A stretch of 6,542 nucleotides of DNA from Bacteroidota bacterium. Lineage in GTDB: Bacteria; Bacteroidota; Bacteroidia; UKL13-3. The stretch covers positions 1-6,542 of the forward strand of contig CANFSD010000101.1 in assembly GCA_947449515.1 (NCBI GenBank), read 5' to 3'. The notes beneath the pieces were generated by a model. The model saw only the letters and a program-made list of their open reading frames with translations. It was not told the origin of the DNA and did no database searches. This document shows positions 1-6,271 of the stretch, one piece after another. Numbering within the stretch: position 1 is the first letter of the stretch; each line of letters opens with the position of its first letter. A program made the position numbers and the translations under genes.

Positions 1-113
1 CTATTTCAATTAAAGATGGTAAAACATTTATTAACGATGCTGAGCTTTTGGGAAATGTAAAAGCTACAAATGGTATTGTATATGTAATTAATAAGGTGTT
101 GTTACCGAAATAA
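1..113 (+). CDS. Fasciclin (FAS1) domain protein, C-terminal end only
   Basis: Reading from base 3, an open frame of 36 codons ends at TAA 111-113; the rest of the gene lies before the window. The residues include DAELLGNVKATNGIVYVINK and end in VLLPK. An 'a-x-ATNG-x-v-x-V-I-x-K-V-L-L-P' ending is the hallmark of the last strand of a FAS1 (fasciclin) domain, whose second conserved box ends this way. In Bacteroidota such proteins are usually secreted or outer-membrane lipoproteins thought to act in adhesion, but no N-terminus is available here to show export. The domain ends four residues after the conserved box, so FAS1 is the C-terminal domain. A strong terminator follows 22 bases after the stop, so this is the last gene of its transcript. 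The family call is fairly sure; the specific role is unknown. Confidence 0.8.
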   Translation, partial: ISIKDGKTFINDAELLGNVKATNGIVYVINKVLLPK

Positions 114-135
114 TTTCGAGGTTTATGTTTAGATT

Positions 136-168
136 AAGAAAGACTGCAATTGCAGTCTTTCTTTTTTT
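136..168 (+). terminator. Rho-independent terminator, possibly bidirectional
   Basis: Bases 136-163 form a perfect 28-base palindrome (arms AAGAAAGACTGCAA and TTGCAGTCTTTCTT), which can fold into a 12-bp stem with an AATT loop. On the plus strand a run of seven T's (162-168) overlaps the end of the stem, the classic intrinsic-terminator arrangement, placed 22 bases after the FAS1 gene stop. The palindrome also lies 18 bases beyond the stop of the minus-strand gene ending at 182, so the convergent operon could use the same hairpin. On that strand the U-tract is poor (arm ending CTTTCTT followed by AATCTAAAC), so termination there should be weaker. Confidence 0.85.
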
Positions 169-181
169 ATGCTTATACCAA

Positions 182-1240
182 TTATTTATTCAAATAATCT
201 AAATCTGTGAGGGTCTTTAAGAAGGCTATTAATTGTAGTTTTTCTAGTGGCGTTAAATTTAATTTTCGCGTGCCATTTCTTTTGGTCATGAGTGGATCAA
301 CGTATTGGTTGTCTTTTACGCCATCGCTATAAAAATCAACCACTTCTTCTAAAGTGTTGAACCTGCCATCATGCATATAGGGTGCTGTTAGTTCAATGTT
401 TCTGAGGGTTGGGGTAAAGAACTTGCCTTTGTCTTCTTCTTTGTTACTAATGTTTTGCCGACCCAAATCAAAACCAATATAGGTGTCGCTCACGCCATTG
501 TTGTGAAATTGTTGGTCGGTATACAATGGTTCTGAATGGCAATGAAAACAATCTCCTTTTTCCGAATAGAAAATTACATAACCTTCGTATTCTAAATTGT
601 TTAATAGGGCTTTTTTGTTTCTGTATTGGTCGAATTTAGAATTGGCTGTTACCTTAGATCTAAGGTATTGTGCAATGGAGTAGGAGATTTTTCTTTTTAG
701 TTCTTGGTATGGAACTTTACTAATAGCTGCAATACCAAATGCTTGGTTGAAAAGTGTTGGATAAATAGGGTGTGCAGCTAATTTCCTGTATAATAATTCT
801 GGGTTGGTATTAAAGAATTCTGGATCAAAATCGTCCATAGCCAGGGTGTCTAAGCATTCTTGCGAGCCATCCCAATTGTATTGTTTTTTGAAGCCTAAAT
901 TGATATGGCCGGGTACACTAAATTTTCTACCGCTCCATGAATTAAAAATAGGAGAGGAGAACGAATTAATTGGCATATGACAACTGGTACAGGTTCTACC
1001 GTTGGTTGACAAGATTGAATCTGAATACAGCATTTTTCCCAATTGAATTCCTTCAACGGTAAGCGGGTTAATGCTGGATAGTTCTGGTTTTGGAAAGCCA
1101 GGCGGCACACTAATTTCATAGGGTGTTGGGTAGGTGTTCACCTGTTTTGGGGTATCATTTTGCTTGCAAGCAAAAAACAAACTCGCAATAAATACGAATC
1201 CGGCAATGTTTTTATTTAATGGTAAATACATCTGTTCCAT
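182..1240 (-). CDS. Di-haem cytochrome c peroxidase-family lipoprotein, MauG/MbnH-like
   Basis: 352 residues with an N-terminal hydrophobic signal (about 11-24) ending in LFFAC, so Cys25 is a likely lipidation site. There are two c-type haem motifs: C84-T-S-C87-H88 in the N-terminal domain and C231-F-H-C234-H235 in the C-terminal domain. Family landmarks are YNWDG (Trp123, where this family usually has the Trp between the haems), TPTLRNIELTAPYMHDG (276-292) and TLEEVVDFY. This is the bacterial di-haem peroxidase/MauG superfamily at about its usual length. Classical members reduce H2O2, while MauG and MbnH use the haems to oxidise residues of a partner protein. The upstream gene is an MbnP-family protein, so an MbnH-like modifying role is the better inference. 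Met289 and Tyr288 are candidate axial ligands, which I cannot resolve without alignment. The start overlaps the upstream gene by 29 bases (20 if Met4 at 1231 is used), implying translational coupling. No clear Shine-Dalgarno decides between the two starts. Confidence 0.85.
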   Translation of the reverse strand: MEQMYLPLNKNIAGFVFIASLFFACKQNDTPKQVNTYPTPYEISVPPGFPKPELSSINPLTVEGIQLGKMLYSDSILSTNGRTCTSCHMPINSFSSPIFNSWSGRKFSVPGHINLGFKKQYNWDGSQECLDTLAMDDFDPEFFNTNPELLYRKLAAHPIYPTLFNQAFGIAAISKVPYQELKRKISYSIAQYLRSKVTANSKFDQYRNKKALLNNLEYEGYVIFYSEKGDCFHCHSEPLYTDQQFHNNGVSDTYIGFDLGRQNISNKEEDKGKFFTPTLRNIELTAPYMHDGRFNTLEEVVDFYSDGVKDNQYVDPLMTKRNGTRKLNLTPLEKLQLIAFLKTLTDLDYLNK

Positions 1241-1955
1241 TGTTTTTAAGGAGTGTCATTAATGCTGGAATTGCCATGGTATAATTTCCGTCGACATTGA
1301 AATTCCATGTATGTGGATTCTGAAACCATTCATTCAAGTTCATTTGTAAGCCAAGGGTGTCTGGTTTATTTTCTTCAATTAGCAAAGAAATAGGTAAACT
1401 TTGATGGGCAACCAACATGTCATTTGTACCCAGGTGCATGGTAAATCCTTGTTTGGTTCGAGCCGAGTCTAGGTAATAGCCTTCAAATTTTAGGAAGTGG
1501 TATCCACCACCAATAACTTCTGGCCAAGCCATGTTTAAATTATCTACGTTGTTTTCAAGAGAATTACTAGTATTCTGCGTTGGGTTCAAGCCAATTAAGA
1601 AACGCATACTTGTATAATTTCCAGGCGGTATTTCAGTTAAATTTATGGTATTGGAAGTACTACGTCCGTTAATATAAAAGGTACCACTGTTGTTATAATT
1701 TTCGCCCTTATCATTGCTTAAGATGATGTTGGATAGGTAATAATTTAAACGCGTTACGCTGTATTTGTTTCCGCCTTTGTTGGTGTAAAGCATGCTGTCG
1801 AATAGCAGCGGAACATTGTCTACAAAATGGTTGATTTCAATTCTCAAATTTGTATTTGACTTTGTTGTTTCTAAAGTAACATGTTTCTTACAAGCTACTC
1901 CTAAAATTAGGCTTGAAAATAGCCATACAAAAAGACGCTGGTTTCTAGTTTTCAT
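1212..1955 (-). CDS. MbnP-family lipoprotein (putative copper-binding partner of the di-haem enzyme)
   Basis: 247 residues with a signal sequence (about 8-21) ending at Cys22-Lys-Lys. This is probably a lipoprotein, although the residues before the Cys (LGVAC) are not an ideal lipobox. The rest is beta-rich with MbnP-domain features: an early LRIEINHFVDNVPL strand, SVTRLNYYLSNIIL (66-79), LTEIPPGNYTSMRFLIGLN (106-124), the core M142-A-W144-PEVIGGGYHFLKFEG (to 159), then FTMHLGTN (171-178). Late in the protein is NEWFQNPHTWNF (208-219). In methanotrophs MbnP carries a tryptophan converted to kynurenine by MbnH and binds copper; His153, His174 and Trp144, Trp210 or Trp217 are candidates for comparable roles here (inference). 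It is the first gene of the pair and its 3' end overlaps the di-haem gene, so the two are almost certainly one transcript. Family assignment rests on recalled conserved motifs and the neighbour, not on a profile search. Confidence 0.75.
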   Translation of the reverse strand: MKTRNQRLFVWLFSSLILGVACKKHVTLETTKSNTNLRIEINHFVDNVPLLFDSMLYTNKGGNKYSVTRLNYYLSNIILSNDKGENYNNSGTFYINGRSTSNTINLTEIPPGNYTSMRFLIGLNPTQNTSNSLENNVDNLNMAWPEVIGGGYHFLKFEGYYLDSARTKQGFTMHLGTNDMLVAHQSLPISLLIEENKPDTLGLQMNLNEWFQNPHTWNFNVDGNYTMAIPALMTLLKNNGTDVFTIK

Positions 1956-1962
1956 TGTATCT

Positions 1963-1970
1963 CAAATTTA
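1963..1970 (-). promoter_or_regulatory. Possible Bacteroidetes -7 promoter box for the MbnP/MbnH-like operon
   Basis: On the minus strand these bases read TAAATTTG, an exact match to the Bacteroidetes -7 consensus TAnnTTTG. The box lies only 7 bases before the ATG at 1955, so transcription would begin almost at the start codon and give a nearly leaderless mRNA. No TTG is visible at the expected -33 distance upstream. The match could be chance in AT-rich DNA. Confidence 0.3.
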
Positions 1971-1993
1971 TGTTTTGAAAAACTTTTAATAAC

Positions 1994-2005
1994 TGACCTT
2001 GGTCA
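1994..2005. promoter_or_regulatory. Inverted repeat in the divergent intergenic region, possible operator
   Basis: TGACCTTGGTCA is a 5-bp inverted repeat (TGACC/GGTCA) around TT. It lies in the 87-base gap between the divergent starts of the MbnP-like gene (1955) and nadA (2043), 38 bases from each. Its position suits a regulator site for one or both genes, but I do not recognise it as the site of a known NAD or copper regulator. Confidence 0.25.
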
Positions 2006-2026
2006 TAAAAAATGCGTGTTTTGGGG

Positions 2027-2037
2027 GCGAAATTCGC
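2027..2037 (+). promoter_or_regulatory. Short hairpin just before the nadA start
   Basis: GCGAAATTCGC pairs as GCGAA/TTCGC around a single A and ends 5 bases before the nadA ATG at 2043. Its 5' arm includes part of the only G-rich stretch upstream of the start (GGGGGCG, 2023-2029). With a one-base loop it is more plausible as a DNA palindrome than as a stable RNA hairpin. Low confidence in any function. Confidence 0.15.
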
Positions 2038-2042
2038 GCTGC

Positions 2043-3011
2043 ATGAATTTAGAAAAAGAGGAATTGGTTTCTCGCATCAAGCGTTTGAAACTAGAGAAGG
2101 ATGTGGTAATTCTTTCTCATTATTATATGCCAGCTGAATTGCAGTTTGAATTAGCAGATGGTGGATTTGTAGATTTTGTTGGTGATTCATTGGGTTTGAG
2201 TGTTCAAGCAAGTACTACCAAAGCGCGTAATATTTTATTTTGTGGGGTAAGGTTCATGGCAGAAACGGCCTTGTTGGTTAATAACGGCAAAAAGGTTTTC
2301 ATGCCCGATCCAAGTGCAGGTTGTTCATTGGCTTCTTCTATAAGTGCTGCAGATGTTAGGGTATTGAAGGGACAATATCCAGGTGTGCCTGTGATGGGAT
2401 ATATTAACACTTATGCTGAAACCAAAACCGAATTAGATATTTGCTGTACTTCTAGAAATGCCATTGCCGTAGCTGCCTCCTTAGAAGGTGATAGAATTAT
2501 TTTTGTGCCAGATTTGTATATGGGTGAGAACTTACAAAAGGTAATTAAGAAAGAATTAGGTAAAGATTTAATTCTTTGGAATGGCAGTTGTGAAGTGCAC
2601 GAGCAATTTAGAAATTTCTTACCGCAAATGGCCGCAGAAAACAATGCAGAAATGTTGTTTCATTGGGAAGTTCCGGAGGAGATTACCAATATAATGGATG
2701 GTGGTAGAAAGGGTATAGTGGGCAGTACAGGCGATATTTTGAAATATGTAAAAGAAAGTAATGCTTCTCGTTTTTATTTGGCATCGGAATGTGATTTATC
2801 TGTTGCCTTAAAAAAAGAAAATGCCGATAAAGAATTTATTACGCCATGTGTGAAATGCCCTTATATGAAACAAAATACTTTGTTGAAATTGTTAGAAGCA
2901 TTGGAGGCTATTGGCGCTGAAACGGAATCTGCTTATAGGATTGATTTAGATCCTGCTATCATTGAAAAAGCAAAATTGCCCGTGGAACGCATGTTGGCAG
3001 TAAAAATATAA
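2043..3011 (+). CDS. nadA: Quinolinate synthase NadA
   Basis: 322 residues. NadA condenses iminoaspartate (from NadB) with dihydroxyacetone phosphate to make quinolinate, using an oxygen-sensitive cytoplasmic 4Fe-4S cluster. Numbering from the ATG at 2043, the three expected cluster cysteines are Cys94 (PSAGCSL), Cys183 (NGSCEVHEQF) and Cys272 in C269-VKC272-PYMKQNTL, a CxxCP arrangement. Other family motifs are SHYYMP with His26, VGDSLGLS (46-53), GVRFMAETA (68-76), NTYAETK (122-128) and GSTGDILKY (227-235). Length and motif order are normal for the three-domain family. The frame stays open upstream to a GTG at 2016, but the extra residues (FWGRNSRC) do not look like NadA, whose N-terminus normally begins with the charged helix seen after the ATG. 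An ATG at 2012 is out of frame. nadB follows after 39 bases, so the two form one operon. Confidence 0.95.
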   Translation: MNLEKEELVSRIKRLKLEKDVVILSHYYMPAELQFELADGGFVDFVGDSLGLSVQASTTKARNILFCGVRFMAETALLVNNGKKVFMPDPSAGCSLASSISAADVRVLKGQYPGVPVMGYINTYAETKTELDICCTSRNAIAVAASLEGDRIIFVPDLYMGENLQKVIKKELGKDLILWNGSCEVHEQFRNFLPQMAAENNAEMLFHWEVPEEITNIMDGGRKGIVGSTGDILKYVKESNASRFYLASECDLSVALKKENADKEFITPCVKCPYMKQNTLLKLLEALEAIGAETESAYRIDLDPAIIEKAKLPVERMLAVKI

Positions 3012-3012
3012 T

Positions 3013-3029
3013 TACGCAGTATTTGCGTA
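3013..3029 (+). promoter_or_regulatory. Intercistronic hairpin between nadA and nadB
   Basis: TACGCA (3013-3018) and TGCGTA (3024-3029) are perfectly complementary around a 5-base loop (GTATT), beginning 2 bases after the nadA stop. A T-run does not follow, so it is not a convincing terminator. It might act as an RNA-processing or 3'-end stabilising element, or be chance. nadB still has its own purine-rich GGGGTGA (3040-3046) before the ATG. Confidence 0.3.
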
Positions 3030-3050
3030 TTTGAAAGCTGGGGTGAATAA

Positions 3051-4508
3051 ATGAAAAGAGTTGTTTGTATAGGAGGAGGTTTAGCTGCAATTTATTTTTC
3101 TTTGGTATTAAGCGAAGAAATTGAATTGTATTTAATTTTAGGAGAAGGGCCTGAGGATTCAAATAGTTATTTGGCAAAGGGAGGGATTGCTGTTTCATTG
3201 GATATAGCAGATCAATCAGCTCACATAAAAGACACTTTAATTGCTGGGGCGGGATTATGCGATCCGCAAATTGTAAAAGAGGTAATTGAAAATAGTTCTA
3301 CAATCTTACAAGACTTAAAAGCGCGTGGGTTGTATTTCGATTCAAACCCTAGCAAAGAAGGGGGGCATTCCATTGCGCGTATCCAACATATTTCGGATCA
3401 GACCGGAAAGTTTTTAGTTGAAAAGTTATGGGCAGATTTAAAGAAAAGAAAAAATACCCATTTTTTATTTCATACAGTTGCTACCCAATTTATTATTGAA
3501 AAGGGTATTTGCAAAGGGCTTACCATTGCTAATTTTTTGGAAGGTACTTGTAAGAATATTTTTGCAGATAATGTTGTTTTGGCAAGTGGAGGTTGTGGTA
3601 ATTTATATGCCCAACATACCAATGGAATAGGTGCAAATGGCGAAGGTGCAGGAATGGCAATGCGTGCTGGTTTGTTGCTTCAGGATATGGCCTTTATTCA
3701 ATTTCACCCAACTAAGATGTATTTAGAAGGGAAGTTGGAGAATATTTTGGTGACGGAAGCTTTTAGAGGTGCAGGTGCAGTTTTGCGTGATAAGGACAAC
3801 AATGAATTTATGAAGGCCTTACATCCATTGGGAAGTTTGGCGCCGCGTGATATTGTTTCTTTGGGTATGTTTTTAAAGATGGAAGAAACACAAGAAAAGC
3901 ATGTTTGGTTAGATTTTTCGCAGGTAGATACACAACATTTTATGCGTTCCTTTCCCTATTTGTTTGATGCAGTTAAAAGAGCTGGGTTTCTTTCACAAGA
4001 AAAAATACCCGTTACACCGGCGGCACATTACCAATGTGGTGGTGTAGCCGTAGATAGTAATTCTGCCACCTTAATTCCCGGTTTATTTGCTTTGGGTGAA
4101 GTGGCTCGAACCGGCTTGCATGGCGCAAATAGGTTGGCAAGTAATTCCTTGTTAGAGTTGTTTCATTTTGCTGCAAAGCTTGCTAATAGTGAAATAATAC
4201 ATGCCAACCGTTATGGAGCAGGTGAGGATGATTTAAAACCATTGAGCATTGAAACACCTGCTGCCTTGCAATCAATTGAAAGTAGTTTAAAAGAATTGAT
4301 GTGGCATTCTTTTGGAATTTGCAGAAGCAGGGCAAATATGGAAACAGCCAAGGATCAATTACAAAAACAAATGCATTTGCTTGAGGCTTATGAAGCACAG
4401 TATTTAATTGCCAAACGTTTGAGAAATAGAATTGAAACGGCTACAGCAATTGCCAATTCTGCTTTAGCAAGAAAAGAAAGTTTAGGTTGCCATCAATTAA
4501 TAAACTAG
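3051..4508 (+). CDS. nadB: L-aspartate oxidase NadB
   Basis: 485 residues. This FAD flavoprotein of the fumarate reductase/succinate dehydrogenase family oxidises L-aspartate to iminoaspartate, the substrate of NadA encoded just upstream. The N-terminal dinucleotide fold is IGGGLAA (7-13), a variant of the usual G-x-G-x-x-G with Ala13 at the last position. KGGIAVSL (43-50) is the second FAD-contact motif. Active-site landmarks are QFHPT (His219), T235-E236-AFRGAGA, LAPRDIVS (Arg266), AHYQCGG (His326) and GLHGANRLASNSLLE (Arg361); the last three correspond to the substrate-binding Arg, His and Arg of the E. coli enzyme. The C-terminal helical domain is present (MWHSFGICRS, then RNRIETATAIANSALARKES) but stops abruptly at KESLGCHQLIN. 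Relatives normally read ESRG there and run on through an LDYP segment, so the protein is somewhat short. GGGGTGA lies about 5 bases before the ATG. The stop overlaps the convergent queD-like gene. Confidence 0.93.
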   Translation: MKRVVCIGGGLAAIYFSLVLSEEIELYLILGEGPEDSNSYLAKGGIAVSLDIADQSAHIKDTLIAGAGLCDPQIVKEVIENSSTILQDLKARGLYFDSNPSKEGGHSIARIQHISDQTGKFLVEKLWADLKKRKNTHFLFHTVATQFIIEKGICKGLTIANFLEGTCKNIFADNVVLASGGCGNLYAQHTNGIGANGEGAGMAMRAGLLLQDMAFIQFHPTKMYLEGKLENILVTEAFRGAGAVLRDKDNNEFMKALHPLGSLAPRDIVSLGMFLKMEETQEKHVWLDFSQVDTQHFMRSFPYLFDAVKRAGFLSQEKIPVTPAAHYQCGGVAVDSNSATLIPGLFALGEVARTGLHGANRLASNSLLELFHFAAKLANSEIIHANRYGAGEDDLKPLSIETPAALQSIESSLKELMWHSFGICRSRANMETAKDQLQKQMHLLEAYEAQYLIAKRLRNRIETATAIANSALARKESLGCHQLIN

Positions 4509-4513
4509 TTTAT
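4500..4513. repeat. 14-base palindrome containing both interlocked stop codons
   Basis: ATAAACTAGTTTAT is a perfect palindrome. Its central CTAG provides the TAG stop of nadB on the plus strand (4506-4508) and the TAG stop of the queD-like gene on the minus strand (4507-4505). No longer stem or T-run accompanies it, so it is unlikely to terminate transcription by itself, although it is symmetric for both strands. Confidence 0.6.
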
Positions 4514-4924
4514 ATCAGGTGTCCAATCTGCAAATGAAGATTCCGTTTCATATAAACGTAAACTTTTTAGTTTAATACCTTCTGGAAATTTTGTTTGAAT
4601 TAAGTTGGCTATTGTATCTAATAAATTTTCTGCAGTTGGTTCGCCATTGATCCAATATTTTTTACCCTCATAGTTTGCCATTGCACTAATACCAGGATTG
4701 TTTTTATTGAGCATTAAGGCATGGTCTACCTGGTGGAGGAAATTTTCTTCTACTATCTTTTTAATTATTTTAAAATCTACCACCATTTGTGTTTGTGGGT
4801 CTTTTTTGCCACTGATGCACACATGAAGGATGTAACTATGGCCATGAATATTTTTGCATAAACCATCATAATTTAAAATGGCATGTGCAGCTTCAAAGCG
4901 AAATTGTTTGGTAATACTTAACAT
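4505..4924 (-). CDS. queD: 6-carboxytetrahydropterin synthase / 6-pyruvoyl-tetrahydropterin synthase family (QueD-like)
   Basis: 139 residues, a full-length single T-fold domain. Zinc ligands are His14 (FEAAH), His27 and His29 (HGHSY); Cys23 in C-KNI-HGH is the catalytic cysteine, and VDHAL supplies the Asp67/His68 pair. VVDF (48-51), EPTAEN (96-101) and LYETESSFADW with Glu126 or Glu128 as pterin anchor complete the family pattern. QueD converts dihydroneopterin triphosphate to 6-carboxytetrahydropterin on the way to queuosine and other 7-deazaguanines. The Cys-x3-HGH arrangement fits QueD/PTPS and argues against the PTPS-III type, which replaces this Cys. No other queuosine gene is in the window, so a pyruvoyl-tetrahydropterin role cannot be excluded. 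It starts 9 bases after the norB-like stop and looks like the last gene of that operon. Its 3' end overlaps nadB by 4 bases. Confidence 0.88.
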   Translation of the reverse strand: MLSITKQFRFEAAHAILNYDGLCKNIHGHSYILHVCISGKKDPQTQMVVDFKIIKKIVEENFLHQVDHALMLNKNNPGISAMANYEGKKYWINGEPTAENLLDTIANLIQTKFPEGIKLKSLRLYETESSFADWTPDIN

Positions 4925-4933
4925 GATAGAAGT

Positions 4934-6271
4934 TTAATTGCTAGATTTTATTGGTTTGGCAAATTGCGCTTTGAGCAATTGAAACAATACGCCGCTTATA
5001 GAAATACCCAGCGTAATGCCGCTTACGAAGAAAATAAGAAACCACGGTTTTAATGCAAGCATCATATCGCCAAAGGCATTTTTGTTGGCATCTAATTGCC
5101 AAAATCCTTTTTGAATGCCGGCAGAAATAAGTGCAAGCCAAAATACCAATAAGCTAATTTGCATTGTCCAAAAGAAACGTCGTAACCAAATTTTTTCCTT
5201 TAAATCTTTTGGGTTGTTTTTTTGATAGGCCATAAATGCCATGGCAAAAATAATCATGGTATTGATGCCAATGGTTGTACCCATTGAGTGTGCAACTGTT
5301 ACATGTGTCCCGTGTGTGTAAAGATTAATGGCTGGGATCGACATAAATAATGCAAGAAATAGGTTTAAGAATACCCATGCGTTGGCAGCCATAATAAAAC
5401 GGTAGGGGATATTGTATAAATGCATGGTGGCTTGTTGCCAATCTGCTTTCCAATCGTAAATAATTTTAATGAAAATTACCCACTCAGTCATGCTTACCAC
5501 ATAACCAAAATAACGGATATAAGGTTCTGTTGGCAGGGTGTATACATGGTGTCCCCAATTGAAACATAGGTTAAAAAAGCCAAGGAAATACATTGCAAAA
5601 GCAAGTTTGCTGTGTCCAACTTTTTCGTTTCCAGTAATTCTATCCATTAAATAAAAAGAACTGCCATAAATAATTTGGTTCCAAGAGCCAACCATTGATC
5701 CATTGACTTTCCATTGGATGGTTAAATCTGTGATGAGTTCTTTTCTGAAATAGGGGAATAGCCATAAATATCCCTCCGCGAAGGTGAAGAGAAAGAAGAG
5801 TATACCTGTCATCCACATGTACATGTATACAGGCCAATTGGACCTTTTTCGCATGAGGCTAAAGAATTGAACAATAAATAGGAGCCAAGCCAATGCAATA
5901 GGTAAAGCCCAATAGGGGTTGAATTCCCAATATTCTCTACCACCAAATTGCCCAAGGAAATAGGAAGTGAAAATGCCTAGTATGGCAATTACCCATAGGC
6001 CCCATTGCATCCATGCAATCTTTTGGTTTATTTGGTTCGGAAATAAATAATTTAAGCCTTCATAAACAGCAGCTGTTGCTCCTAATAATATCCAAAATAA
6101 GGCGGCACTTGCATGCATTGGCCTCAAAGCAATAAACCCTAATTGGGTTTTTAAAAAGCCAGGATAGATGTAGGATATGGCTGCCCAAATGCCATAAATA
6201 ATGGCGCCAAATAAAACCACCATAGCGGTGCTGAAAAACAATTTGGCAAAATTTGTTTGCTTATTTTCCAT
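4934..6271 (-). CDS. norB: NorB-like haem-copper oxidoreductase catalytic subunit with altered metal ligands
   Basis: 445 residues with about 12 hydrophobic helices, the size and layout of cNOR NorB (haem-copper oxidase subunit I superfamily). Shared NorB features are RPMHASAALFW (His53, low-spin haem ligand), GREYWEF (Glu113 and Glu116, like the paired glutamates of NorB), WGHHVYT (His241 and His242, two FeB ligands) and NLYTHGTHVTVAH (His328, proximal haem b3 ligand). By spacing from GHH, the third FeB histidine of NorB (His207, Pseudomonas aeruginosa numbering) falls on Asn190, its FeB glutamate (Glu211) on Val194 and Glu215 on Asn198, in VNGSMVGSWNQI. The usual H-x-H of helix X is H328-S-M330, so Met330 sits where the second low-spin haem histidine should be. 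An NorC-like gene overlaps its start by 11 bases, and the calcium-site pattern is kept in both proteins. By family this would be a membrane NO reductase, but the ligand changes make its reaction uncertain. An automated annotation may call it cytochrome c oxidase subunit I. Confidence 0.8.
   Translation of the reverse strand: MENKQTNFAKLFFSTAMVVLFGAIIYGIWAAISYIYPGFLKTQLGFIALRPMHASAALFWILLGATAAVYEGLNYLFPNQINQKIAWMQWGLWVIAILGIFTSYFLGQFGGREYWEFNPYWALPIALAWLLFIVQFFSLMRKRSNWPVYMYMWMTGILFFLFTFAEGYLWLFPYFRKELITDLTIQWKVNGSMVGSWNQIIYGSSFYLMDRITGNEKVGHSKLAFAMYFLGFFNLCFNWGHHVYTLPTEPYIRYFGYVVSMTEWVIFIKIIYDWKADWQQATMHLYNIPYRFIMAANAWVFLNLFLALFMSIPAINLYTHGTHVTVAHSMGTTIGINTMIIFAMAFMAYQKNNPKDLKEKIWLRRFFWTMQISLLVFWLALISAGIQKGFWQLDANKNAFGDMMLALKPWFLIFFVSGITLGISISGVLFQLLKAQFAKPIKSSN

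Noticed and set aside
895..1119. Minus-strand open frame inside the di-haem peroxidase gene
   Set aside because: It overlaps a gene with two intact haem motifs in another frame, has no recognisable domain and is a shadow.
1792..1989. Plus-strand open frame antisense to the MbnP-like gene
   Set aside because: It lies opposite a well-supported lipoprotein gene and runs into the intergenic region; its composition is just the reverse of the signal-peptide coding region.
2016..2042. Alternative GTG start extending NadA by nine residues
   Set aside because: The added residues do not resemble a NadA N-terminus and overlap the short palindrome; the ATG at 2043 gives the usual family start.
2204..2644. 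Two minus-strand open frames opposite nadA
   Set aside because: They are antisense to conserved NadA motifs, with no domain or start signal.
4183..4398. Minus-strand open frame opposite the nadB C-terminal domain
   Set aside because: It is antisense to the conserved NadB helical domain and has no support of its own.
4480..4540. Frameshift as the cause of the unusual NadB C-terminus
   Set aside because: Reading the two other frames past KESLG does not restore the usual LDYP-type ending, so a simple frameshift is not supported by the sequence alone.
5640..5837. Minus-strand open frame inside the norB-like gene in another frame
   Set aside because: It is nested in a clear 12-helix protein; residues are those of an out-of-frame reading.
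4934..6271. cbb3 oxidase subunit CcoN as identity of the haem-copper protein
   Set aside because: The spacing from the helix VI position to GHH (51), GREYxE, YTHG before the helix X histidine and the NorC-like partner fit NorB better; no CcoO or CcoP gene is visible.
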